Assembly: GCF_900090195.1 (NCBI RefSeq)
Contig: NZ_LT607803.1
Span: 2,666,001 to 2,730,000 of the forward strand
Reading direction: 5' to 3'
DNA from: Variovorax sp. HW608
GTDB lineage: Bacteria > Pseudomonadota > Gammaproteobacteria > Burkholderiales > Burkholderiaceae_C
Length of the DNA stretch: 64,000 bases
Under the pieces are notes generated by a model. The model did no database searches. It was given only the letters and a program-made list of their open reading frames with translations, and was not told the DNA's origin. Position numbers and translations under genes: made by a program. Position 1 is the stretch's first letter. The number at the start of each line of letters is the position of its first letter. Shown one piece after another: positions 17,000-25,700 of the stretch.

Positions 17000-18115
17000 A
17001 TGCTGACACCGCAAGACGACCTCATCGGCCACCAGCTTCCGACCACCTTCGACCAGATCGACAACAGCGATCCGGCATGGATGGAAAGGCTCTGGTACAC
17101 CGGGCATCCGGTGCCCTCGGGCGACCTGATCTTCGACATCGGGCTCGGCTACCACCCCAACCGCAACGTGATGGATGCCTTCGCAGGCGTCGCGGTGCCG
17201 GGCCGGCAGTGGAACTTCCGCGCCTCGCGCCGGCTGCGGCCCGATCCGCTGTCCACCCGCGTGGGACCGCTCTCGATCGAGGTCGTCGAAGGTTTGCGCC
17301 GCCACCGGCTCGCGCTCGGCGAGAACGCTTCGGGCATCCGCTTCGAGATCGAGTTCGTCTCCGAACTCAATCCGCACGAGGAGAAGGCGCACCTGCGCCG
17401 GCGCGACGGCCGCGTGACCGAGAACATGGCGCGCGCCCAGCAGCTCGGGCGCTACCAGGGCTGGCTCGAATTCGACGGGCGCCGCGTGGAGATCGACAGC
17501 ACGCGCTGGATGGGCCAGCGCGACCATTCATGGGGCGTGCGCGCCGAGATGCGCAGCGACGAAACCGCGCCGCCGCTGACCTTCTATCCGCCCTTCTTCT
17601 ACTGCTGGACCACGGCGCAGTTCGCCAACCGCGGGCTGCACATCTTCTTCAAGGAGCGTGCGCCGGGCGACAAGATCTACCTCTCGGGCGAAGAGGTGTT
17701 CACCGCGGGCACCAGGGTCTCGGGGCGCAACCAGCTCGTCGACGTGCGGCACGAGGCACGCTGGCATGACGATCCGCACGGGCAGTCGATGGAATCGATG
17801 CAGCTACAGCTCAGCTTCGCCGACGGCAGCGAGCGGCCGGTGTCGGTGCGCGTGCTGCCGACCAGGTACTTCCTCAAGGGCGGCCTCTATGGCGGCTTGG
17901 GCGGCTGGTTCCACGGCGACGATCGCGGCAAGCTGTACTTCGAGCACGATGTGTGGGACCTGAACGATCCCGCGACCCGGCGCCGAGTGCGCACGCTGGC
18001 CGACCAGGTGATCGAGGTGCGCGACGGCGACGAGGTGGGCTACGGGATCATCGAGTACGGCGTGGGCAAGGGCTACGCGATGTACGACTCGGTGCAGCTT
18101 CATCCACCGATCTGA
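17000..18115 (+). CDS. AttH/DUF7064-like protein, function unknown
   Basis: A 371-residue soluble protein without a signal peptide. It is rich in beta-type segments, with a central RDHSWGVR motif and a C-terminal run on GIIEYGVGKGYAMYDSV. These features recall the AttH/DUF7064-7065 lipocalin-like family related to CrtC, whose members handle hydrophobic substrates. It is divergent from the crotonase, sharing a promoter region with the etf-type palindrome, which hints at a lipid or terpenoid role. No catalytic residue can be named with confidence. Confidence 0.7.
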   Translation: MLTPQDDLIGHQLPTTFDQIDNSDPAWMERLWYTGHPVPSGDLIFDIGLGYHPNRNVMDAFAGVAVPGRQWNFRASRRLRPDPLSTRVGPLSIEVVEGLRRHRLALGENASGIRFEIEFVSELNPHEEKAHLRRRDGRVTENMARAQQLGRYQGWLEFDGRRVEIDSTRWMGQRDHSWGVRAEMRSDETAPPLTFYPPFFYCWTTAQFANRGLHIFFKERAPGDKIYLSGEEVFTAGTRVSGRNQLVDVRHEARWHDDPHGQSMESMQLQLSFADGSERPVSVRVLPTRYFLKGGLYGGLGGWFHGDDRGKLYFEHDVWDLNDPATRRRVRTLADQVIEVRDGDEVGYGIIEYGVGKGYAMYDSVQLHPPI

Positions 18116-18126
18116 GGTTTTGGCCA

Positions 18127-18693
18127 CTACAGAAGGAATGGCACGAAGCGGCGTGTGCGGCGCATGTAGCTGCGGTAGGCGTCGCCGAAGTGTTCGAGGC
18201 ATTCCTGCTCCTCGCGCTGGGCGGTGATGAAGAGCAGCGCGGTCGACACCAGCGCCAACAGCAAGCCCAGCCAGCTGAAGCGCTGCAGGAAGACGCCCCA
18301 GGCCAGGCAGATCAGCGCCGTGTACATCGGATGGCGGATGTACCTGAAGGCTCCGGTCGTCACCAGCCGGGTGGTCTTCTCGAATCCGAGCAGCGCCTCG
18401 TCCTTGCGGGCGCCGCTCGGCTGGCCCAGCCGCCTCAATTGGCGCACCGCATGCAGCGGCAACCAGGCAGAGGTGGCAAGCAGCAGCAGCGCCAGCGCCT
18501 GGCTCGGTGCCAGCACGGGATCGTCGCCCCAGACCGGCAGGTTGATCCAGATCAGGCCGAAGATGCACTCCACCGCGAAGAAGCGATAGAAGCCATGCGA
18601 GCGCGGCCGCGCGATCGCTCCGCGCGAGAAGTAGAGCACGATCGAACTGGCGATGACGAAGGTTGCGGGGTAGGCCTGGAGGGGCAGCAGCAT
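18127..18693 (-). CDS. Isoprenylcysteine carboxyl methyltransferase-like membrane protein
   Basis: A 188-residue integral membrane protein with about five helices. The C-terminal part holds the ICMT/PEMT-type signature: TGAFRYIRHPMYTALI, then REEQECLEHFGDAYRSYMRRTRRFVPF. In this superfamily, this region binds S-adenosylmethionine. The bacterial substrate is unknown. It starts 12 bases below the AsmA stop, so the two are probably co-transcribed. Confidence 0.82.
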   Translation of the reverse strand: MLLPLQAYPATFVIASSIVLYFSRGAIARPRSHGFYRFFAVECIFGLIWINLPVWGDDPVLAPSQALALLLLATSAWLPLHAVRQLRRLGQPSGARKDEALLGFEKTTRLVTTGAFRYIRHPMYTALICLAWGVFLQRFSWLGLLLALVSTALLFITAQREEQECLEHFGDAYRSYMRRTRRFVPFLL

Positions 18694-18705
18694 CGGGAGG
18701 TCCGC

Positions 18706-20730
18706 TCAACGTGTCGTGGCCGGCGCGGGCTTCGAGCCGCGGCGCTTGCGCGGGGTGTTGGCCTGCCTGGCTTCGCCCTGGGTCTGCTGCCGCACCTTTC
18801 CGCAATCGGTCTCCTGGCCCGGACCCGTCTCGATCAGGGGAACGAGGGACGCCAGCGGCCCGACCACGGTCAGTGCCGCCACCGCGGCGCCGCGCGCAAT
18901 GAGCGGTCCCTTCTTGAACGCGTAACCGGGTCGGGAGAAGCTGCCGTACACGCGCACCGGCGTTCGCAGCGAGAGCAGGCCGACATGCTTGGGCTTGGGT
19001 GCCACGGTGAGGTCGAAGCGTTCATCGCCCAGGTCGAACCAGCCGTCGCCCAGCACCTGCGTCTGCTCGGTATCGAGCACGAGCAGGCTCGACTGGCCGC
19101 GACCGTTGTTCACCTCGAACACCGCGCCGCCGCAGTTGATCGGGATGTCCTTGTCGCCGCCGGCCAGCAGCACCAGCACCTTGCCCATGTTCAGGCCGCT
19201 GGCGGCGTCGAGCAGGTTGGAGACGCGCCCATTGACCACCGTCGTGGCGATGCGTCCGTTGGACTTGGCCGCCGCATCGGCAATGGAGTTGCCCACGCCC
19301 GAGAGGCGCAGCGTGGCCCCGACGCGGCCCGCGCCCTTGGCGATCACGCTGTCCTTCGGCACGAATTGGCCGAGCCTGAAGCCCTGCAGGTCGATCTCGA
19401 CATTGGACTTGATGATGGGCGCGCGCGCATCCAGCGTGGCCCGGCCCGCGAGGGTGCCGCCGGCAAATCCGAAGTCCACCGGTGCGAGCTTCATCACCGC
19501 GTCGTTCAGGCGCAGCGAGGCCTTCAGGCTTTCCAGCGGCAGGCCCTTGGGCACCTTCAGGCGGGTGGCCTGCAGGTCCACCTCGGCGTCGATCTGCTGC
19601 AGGCGGCTGACCTCGAAGGAGCCCGAGGGCAGCAGGCGGTCGGGGTCGCCCTTCTTCTGCCTGGCCTTGGTCTCCCGGGCCTCGATGCCGATCAGCAGGC
19701 CCAGGTCGGCCAGGTCGAGGTTGTTGCTGTGCAGGTCGGCTTGCAGCAGCGGGCGCGGCTTCTGGTCGATGTAGGCCCCCTTGCCGAAGACGTCGGAGGA
19801 GCCGATGCGCCCGCGCAGGTCGTCCATGGTGTAGCGCTTGCCCTCGAGAATCAGGTGCCCCTCGAGGCGGTAAGGCGGCGAGGCCGGCAGCGGCAGCAGC
19901 AGGAAGGGGTAGAGCCTGGACAGCGTCCTGCCCTCGATGCGCAGCTGCGTGTCGATTCCGCTGATGTTGGCGGCATCCGCAATGCTGCCCTCGACCCACA
20001 GGCTGGTGGTGCCTGCATGCAGCTCGCCCCGGATCGGAAAGGGCACGCCCGATTCCTGGAAACTCAGCACCTCGCCGGTGAGCGCGGTGCCGTCGAACCC
20101 GGCGCCGTGGTAGTGGCCGCTGAACTCGTACTGGGCCCTGTACCGGTCGTTGGTGGTTGCGGCGTCGGCGTCCTTCGCCTTCATCTGCCTGGCGGGGTCG
20201 AAGGTGCTGGCCTCCACGTCCAGGTCGAAAGGCTCGCCGTGGTCGATGTAGCGCAGCCGGCCCTGGTCCACCGACAGCGTGCTGATGCGCAGCCTGCTCG
20301 TCGAGGTTTCCGAGGGCTCCGAGAGGAGCCAGTTCTTGCGGTTGTCGGGCAGGCGCTCGAACAGCAGTTCGGGCCGCGTGAGCGCCACCCGCGGCACCAG
20401 GATCTTCTCGGGCAGATCGCGCAGCGACACGGAGAACTCCAACTGCTCGATCTTCGCCATCGGCTGGCCCTCCTTGGACCAGTCCGCGTTGCCGAAGTGC
20501 ACGCCGCGCATGCGGATGGTGGGCGTGAGGCCCAGCCGCACATGCAGGTCGTCCATCCGAAACTCGCGCTGGGTCTTGCGGGAGATGTAGCGCTCGATGG
20601 GCGGGCGCACCCAGTTCCAGTCGAACAGCAGCACCAGCAGCACGAACAGGATCAGCAGGCCGGCGAAGACCGAGCCAATCGGATGGCGTCGCAGGAATGC
20701 GGCGGAGGGCAGAGAGATGTTCCTTTCCAT
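18706..20730 (-). CDS. AsmA family protein
   Basis: A 674-residue protein with one N-terminal membrane anchor (about residues 15-36), then the AsmA N-terminal domain and a long beta-rich region. The AsmA_2 part lies near residues 440-600 (GVGNSIADAAAKSNGRI and LDAASGLNMGKVLVLL). AsmA-like proteins are bridge-type lipid transfer proteins between the membranes or affect envelope lipid balance. ATG 20730 is chosen; a TTG at 20745 is in frame. The tail is basic and Ala/Pro-rich. No operon partner except the methyltransferase gene downstream. Confidence 0.9.
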   Translation of the reverse strand: MERNISLPSAAFLRRHPIGSVFAGLLILFVLLVLLFDWNWVRPPIERYISRKTQREFRMDDLHVRLGLTPTIRMRGVHFGNADWSKEGQPMAKIEQLEFSVSLRDLPEKILVPRVALTRPELLFERLPDNRKNWLLSEPSETSTSRLRISTLSVDQGRLRYIDHGEPFDLDVEASTFDPARQMKAKDADAATTNDRYRAQYEFSGHYHGAGFDGTALTGEVLSFQESGVPFPIRGELHAGTTSLWVEGSIADAANISGIDTQLRIEGRTLSRLYPFLLLPLPASPPYRLEGHLILEGKRYTMDDLRGRIGSSDVFGKGAYIDQKPRPLLQADLHSNNLDLADLGLLIGIEARETKARQKKGDPDRLLPSGSFEVSRLQQIDAEVDLQATRLKVPKGLPLESLKASLRLNDAVMKLAPVDFGFAGGTLAGRATLDARAPIIKSNVEIDLQGFRLGQFVPKDSVIAKGAGRVGATLRLSGVGNSIADAAAKSNGRIATTVVNGRVSNLLDAASGLNMGKVLVLLAGGDKDIPINCGGAVFEVNNGRGQSSLLVLDTEQTQVLGDGWFDLGDERFDLTVAPKPKHVGLLSLRTPVRVYGSFSRPGYAFKKGPLIARGAAVAALTVVGPLASLVPLIETGPGQETDCGKVRQQTQGEARQANTPRKRRGSKPAPATTR

Positions 20731-20857
20731 GACATGAATCAACAACGCACCAGTCCGCCGCAGCTGCTGCCGTCACCACGCCCTTTGGCGCAGAATGGCG
20801 CAACCGTGCCGGAGCGATCCCGCGCATGGATTCCAGGCTCGCATGAAGGAGACGATC

Positions 20858-22009
20858 ATGTCCTTTGACGGTTCGGCCATCAAGGCGCTTCTGGATGGCG
20901 CGGTCTCGAAAGGTGCCGTGCACGGCATGGCAGCCCTGGTGGTGGACCGCAATGGCCCCGTGTTCCACCACGCGGCCGGCGAGGCCGGCGTGAACACGAT
21001 GTATCGCATTGCCTCGATGACCAAGGCGGTGGCCACCACGGCGGCGCTGCAGCTCGTGGAGCAGGGGGTGCTGGGCCTCGACGCCACGGTCGAGTCGATC
21101 CTGCCGGAGTTCGGCCGGCTGCAGGTGCTCGACAGATTCGACGGCGACAAGCCGCGCCTGCGGGCTCCGGCCAGCCAGGCGACGGTGCGGCAGCTCATGA
21201 CGCACACGGGCGGCGCGGGCTACTTCTTCCTCAACGAGAAGCTGCTGCGCTACCACGAGCTGACGGGCGAGCCCAATGCGCTGACGGGACAGAAGCGCAG
21301 CCTGTCGGTGCCGCTGGTCAATGACCCGGGCACGACCTGGGAGTACGGCGTCAACACCGACTGGCTGGGGCTCATCGTCGAGAAGCTGTCCGGGAAGACC
21401 TTGGCCGGCTATCTCCAGGAGCATGTCTATGGACCGCTCGGGATGAGCGACTCCACCTTCACGCCGAGCGCCGAGCAGCGCGCCCGGCTGCTTCGCGTGA
21501 TGCAGCGGCAGGCCGACGGCAGGCTCGAGCCCTCGGCGCTCGACCTGCCGGCCACCTCCGAATGGGACGCCGCCGGCCATGGCTCCTACGGCACGATTCA
21601 GGACTACGGCCGATTCGTGCAGGCCTGGCTCAACGACGGTGCGGGCATCCTCGAGCCGGCGACCGTGCAGATGGCGCTGCAGAACCATCTCGGGCAGATC
21701 AAGCTGCCGGAGCTGCTGAAGTCCACGGTGCCCGTCCTGTCGAACGACGTGCCCGCGCTGCCTTTCCCGCAGAGCTGGGGGCTGGGCTTCCACCTCACGC
21801 TCGTCGACCTGCCCGGCATGCGCAGCGCCGGCACCGGCGACTGGGCCGGCGTCTTCAACACCTACTACTGGATCGACCGCTCGAAGGGCATCGGCGGCGT
21901 GCTGATGACGCAGGTGCTGCCCTTCTTCGACCTGCCGATCATCGAGACCTTGATCGGCTTCGAGATGGCGGTGTACCAGCAGGTGGGCGCGGCCGTACCG
22001 GCAGCTTGA
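20858..22009 (+). CDS. Serine hydrolase, beta-lactamase/EstB family
   Basis: A 383-residue penicillin-binding-protein-fold hydrolase. The nucleophile motif is SMTK (in RIASMTKAVA), and the second is Y-x-N-type WEYGVNTDWLG. Near the C-terminus is the usual glycine-rich strand region on 'SWGLGF'. No signal peptide is seen, which favours a cytoplasmic esterase over a peptidoglycan enzyme. AAGGAG six bases before ATG 20858 sets the start; upstream in-frame ATGs exist at 20795 and 20843. The substrate is unknown. Confidence 0.88.
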   Translation: MSFDGSAIKALLDGAVSKGAVHGMAALVVDRNGPVFHHAAGEAGVNTMYRIASMTKAVATTAALQLVEQGVLGLDATVESILPEFGRLQVLDRFDGDKPRLRAPASQATVRQLMTHTGGAGYFFLNEKLLRYHELTGEPNALTGQKRSLSVPLVNDPGTTWEYGVNTDWLGLIVEKLSGKTLAGYLQEHVYGPLGMSDSTFTPSAEQRARLLRVMQRQADGRLEPSALDLPATSEWDAAGHGSYGTIQDYGRFVQAWLNDGAGILEPATVQMALQNHLGQIKLPELLKSTVPVLSNDVPALPFPQSWGLGFHLTLVDLPGMRSAGTGDWAGVFNTYYWIDRSKGIGGVLMTQVLPFFDLPIIETLIGFEMAVYQQVGAAVPAA

Positions 22010-22021
22010 ATCGACGCCCGG

Positions 22022-22276
22022 TCAGTGCCCCAGGCGGCCCCAGGCCCACAGCAGGATCATGGCGCCGATCACGGACAGGATCAGTCCGGCCGGATGAACC
22101 AGTGCGCCGTCCGCAGGCTTGCTGAAAATGCGCGCGATGAAGCCACCGACAAAGGATCCTGCGATCCCGAGCAGGCCCGTCATCAGGATGCCCATGTGAT
22201 CGGCGCCCGGCATGATGAAACGCGCAATGGCTCCGACGATGATGCCGACGATGAACATCCATATGAGGTGCAGCAT
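22022..22276 (-). CDS. GlsB/YeaQ/YmgE family membrane protein (transglycosylase-associated)
   Basis: An 84-residue protein of three hydrophobic helices with glycine-rich turns (GIIVGAIARFIMPG and GIAGSFVGGFIAR). This small family is stress-induced in enterobacteria. The closing ILLWAWGRLGH is typical. It stands alone between the convergent serine hydrolase and a short secreted protein. Confidence 0.9.
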   Translation of the reverse strand: MLHLIWMFIVGIIVGAIARFIMPGADHMGILMTGLLGIAGSFVGGFIARIFSKPADGALVHPAGLILSVIGAMILLWAWGRLGH

Positions 22277-22323
22277 GCCTTGCTCCTGTCCCGAGTGGAG
22301 AACGGTGGGCCCGATATTGTCAA

Positions 22324-22344
22324 AAGCCCTCGCGGGGAGGGCTT
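22324..22344 (-). terminator. Rho-independent terminator of the small secreted protein gene
   Basis: Read on the minus strand, AAGCCCTC and GAGGGCTT form a perfect eight-base stem with a CCCGC loop, running into TTTT. It lies 28 bases after the stop at 22372. Confidence 0.65.
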
Positions 22345-22371
22345 GGGGAAAACAGCAGGATTGTTGTGTGG

Positions 22372-22668
22372 CTAGCAGGCCTTGCCGTGTGCCGCGTGCG
22401 CGCCCTTCGCCTTGGCGTCAGCTTCGGACATGTACGCGCCATGCTTGGTCTTGCCGTAGTACTTGTCGCTCGCGCAATGGTAGACCTTGCCGTTGACCCA
22501 CACTTGTCCGGCTGCGCCGCCCGGTGCGGGTGCCGGCGCGGGAGCCGCGGCGGCTGGCTTGGTGGCGGGTGCGGCAGCCGGCGGCGCTGCAGCGGCGGGC
22601 GGTTGCTGAGCGAAGACCGAGGCGCTGAAGACGGTGCCAGCGGCCAGTAGGAGCAGAGACCTGTTCAA
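22372..22668 (-). CDS. Small secreted Ala/Pro-rich protein, unknown function
   Basis: A 98-residue protein with a signal peptide ([20 protein letters not shown], cleaved before QQPP). Then come about 35 residues of Ala/Pro repeats, and a compact C-terminal module with [17 protein letters not shown] and a final Cys. The two cysteines could form a disulfide in the periplasm. Similar short modules occur in proteobacterial exported proteins, but no function is known to me. It ends in its own terminator and is divergent from the large kinase-cyclase gene. Confidence 0.75.
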   Translation of the reverse strand: MNRSLLLLAAGTVFSASVFAQQPPAAAAPPAAAPATKPAAAAPAPAPAPGGAAGQVWVNGKVYHCASDKYYGKTKHGAYMSEADAKAKGAHAAHGKAC

Positions 22669-22791
22669 GATGAAACCTCACGAGGCGCACGGAAGCACGT
22701 GCATGCACCAGTCAACGGCCGCGTGCCGGATCGGTTGACTGCCTGGAAGAACTTGCGCGACCATCAGGAACCCCAAAAAGAAGAGGGATTG

Positions 22792-25700
22792 GTGGACAGC
22801 ACCATCGTCCGGACAGCGCCCGTCTCCGAAGCCCTCATCGATGCGCCCGGCTACCGGGTGCTCGAGGGCCTGGGGCATACCTCGTCCCATGTCACCTGGC
22901 GCGCGCGACGCGAGCGCGACGGCTGCCCGGTGGTCCTGAAGCTGCCGCGCGCCCTGCACCCCACGCCGCTGGAGGTCGCCCGGCTGCACCACGAGGTGGA
23001 GATGTCGCAGGCGCTGCCCGCGCATGCGGTCGTGCGCGCGCTGGGCGTCGAGCGATGGGACGACACGCGCCATGCGCTCGTGCTGGAGGACGTCGGCGGC
23101 GAATCGCTGGCCTCGAAGATCGGCCCCCACATGCCCTTGCGCTCGGTTCTGCGGCTGGGCTGTGCCCTTGCCGAGGCCTTGGCGGCGGTGCATGCCGCGG
23201 GCGTGATCCACAAGGACATCAAGCCCGCCAACGTGATCGTCGTCGACGGCCAGCAGGTGCGCCTGACCGACTTCGGCTTCGCCGTGCGCATCGCGCGCGA
23301 GTCCGCGCGCGAGCTCGCCCCCAAGGAACTCGAGGGCACCCTCGCGTACATGGCGCCCGAGCAGACCGGTCGCATGAACCGGCCGATCGACCGGCGCTCG
23401 GACCTCTACGCGCTGGGCACCACGCTGTACGAGCTCGCGACCGGGCTGCTGCCTTTCCGCAGCCAGGACCCGCTCGACCTGGTCCACCAGCACATTGCCC
23501 TCCTTCCCCCCTCGCCGCGCGAACACCGGCCCGAACTGCCACGCGTGGTCGCCGACCTGATCCTGAAGCTGATGGCCAAGGACGCCGAGGCGCGCTACCA
23601 GAGCGCCGTCGGCGTGCTGGCCGACCTCAGGCGTTGCCTGGAGGCGCTCGACGGCGACACGGTGCCGCCCTTCGAGATCGGCCGGCACGATGCCAACGAC
23701 GAGTTCCGCATTCCGCAGAGCCTCATCGGCAGGGCCGGCGAAGTCGCCGAGCTCGACGATGCGCTCTCGCGCAGTTGCGCGGGCGCCGTGCAGCTGGTGG
23801 TCGTCGAGGGCCCCTCGGGCATCGGCAAGAGCGTGCTGGTCGGCGAGATCGCGCGGCTCGCGTCGGCGGCGCGCGCCCTTCATGTGCATGGCAAGTTCGA
23901 CCAGTTCAGGCGCGACCTGCCCTACTCGGCCATCATCCAGGCATTCGGGCAGGTGGCGCGCCGATTGCTCACCGAGCCGGACGAGCGCCTCGTCGCCTGG
24001 CGCGAAAAGCTCGGCGCGGCGCTGGCCCCCAACGGCCAGGTGCTGCTCGACCTGGTGCCCGAGCTGGCGCCGGTGCTCGGCCCCCAGCCGCCGGTGCTGG
24101 CGCTCGGCCTGTCCGAGGCGCGGACCCGCTTCACGCTCGTGCTGCGCGGCTTCGTGCGCGCGCTGGCCAGTGCGGAGCACCCGCTGGTGCTGTTCATCGA
24201 CGACCTCCAGTGGGCCGATGGCGCATCGCTCGCCCTGCTTCAGACGCTGCTGACCGACCCGGAGATGACGCATCTCCTGGTGGTGGTGGCCATGCGCGAT
24301 GCGGACGTCGGCCCTTCGCATCCGTTCCGGCTCTTCCTGGAAGACCTGGCCCAGGCCCCGGGGGCGCCGCCGGTGCGCATGGTGCTCGGCCCGCTCGACC
24401 GTCCCGCAGTGGCACGCCTCTTGGCCGCGGCGACGCGTACCAGCGCCGCGGCGGTCGCGCCGCTGGCCGAACTGGTGACCGCCAAGACCGGCGGCAACCC
24501 CTTCTTCGTCGGCGAGTTCCTGCGCGAGCTCAGCCGCGACGGCCTGCTGCGCTTCGATGCGCAGCAACGCGAGTTCCGGTGGGAACTCGAGGCGGTCCGG
24601 CAGCGCCACACCACGGACAACGTGGTGGACCTGGTCATCGAAAGAGTCGCCAGGCTGCCCGCCGCCACGCGGGAGGCGCTCGAATTCGCGGCCGTGGTCG
24701 GGCACAGCTTCAACCTGGCCACCCTGGCGCAGGTGGCCGGGCGCAGCACGCAGCAGGCCCGCGCCGACCTCGGCGCGGCGCTGGAGAACGACGTCCTCGT
24801 TCCGGTGGGCGACGACTACAAGTACACGGCGCTGGCCGGCGACAGCCAGCGCGCCGGCCAGATCGTCTACGCCTTCCTGCACGACCGGGTTCAGCAGGCC
24901 GTCTACGGCGCGATCCCTGTCGACAGGCGGCCGGGGGCGCACCACCGGGTGGGCCGGCTGCTGCTGGCGCTGCCACCTGCCCAGGTGACCGAGCGGCTGT
25001 TCGACATCGCCGCCCATTTCGAGGCCGCCGGCCAGGAGGTGCAGGGCGGGGACGAGCGCGCCGCCATCGCCTCGCTCTTCCTTCGCGCGGCGCAGAAGGC
25101 CAACGGCTCGATGGCCTGGGATGCGGCCCGGCGCTTTGCCGAGGCAGGCCGCGGCTTGCTCGGCCCGGCGGGCTGGCAGGCCGGCGGCACGATGCATGCG
25201 CTGTCCTTGGAGGCGCTGAAGGCGGCCTTCCTGCTGGCCGATCGCGCGGAGCTGGAAGCGATCCACGACGAGATCGTGCGCCACGCGCGCTCCGAGCTCG
25301 AGCGGGCCGAGGCGACGGCGGTGAAGATCCAGCTGCTGGTGAGCGCCATGGCCTACGGCGAGGCGCTGGACGTGGCCGTCCCCCTGCTGGCCAGGCTGGG
25401 CGTGCGGCTGCCGCGCAAGGGCTGGCAGCCGCAGGTCGTGGCCGGACTGCTGCGCACCAAGTGGGCCTTGCGCGGGCGTCCCGTCGTTGGCCTGGCCGAG
25501 CTGCCGGCGGTGAGCGATCCGGCGCTGCAGATGGCCATGCGCGTGCTCGTCACGGCCGGCTCGGCGGCCTATTTCAGCGAGCCGCAGCTCTTTCCGCAGA
25601 TGGTGTTCGAGCTCGTGCGGCACTCGATCCGCGATGGCACGACGCCCCAGTCCGCCTTCGGCTATGTCTGCTATGGCCTGGCCATGTGCGCGGTCTTGGG

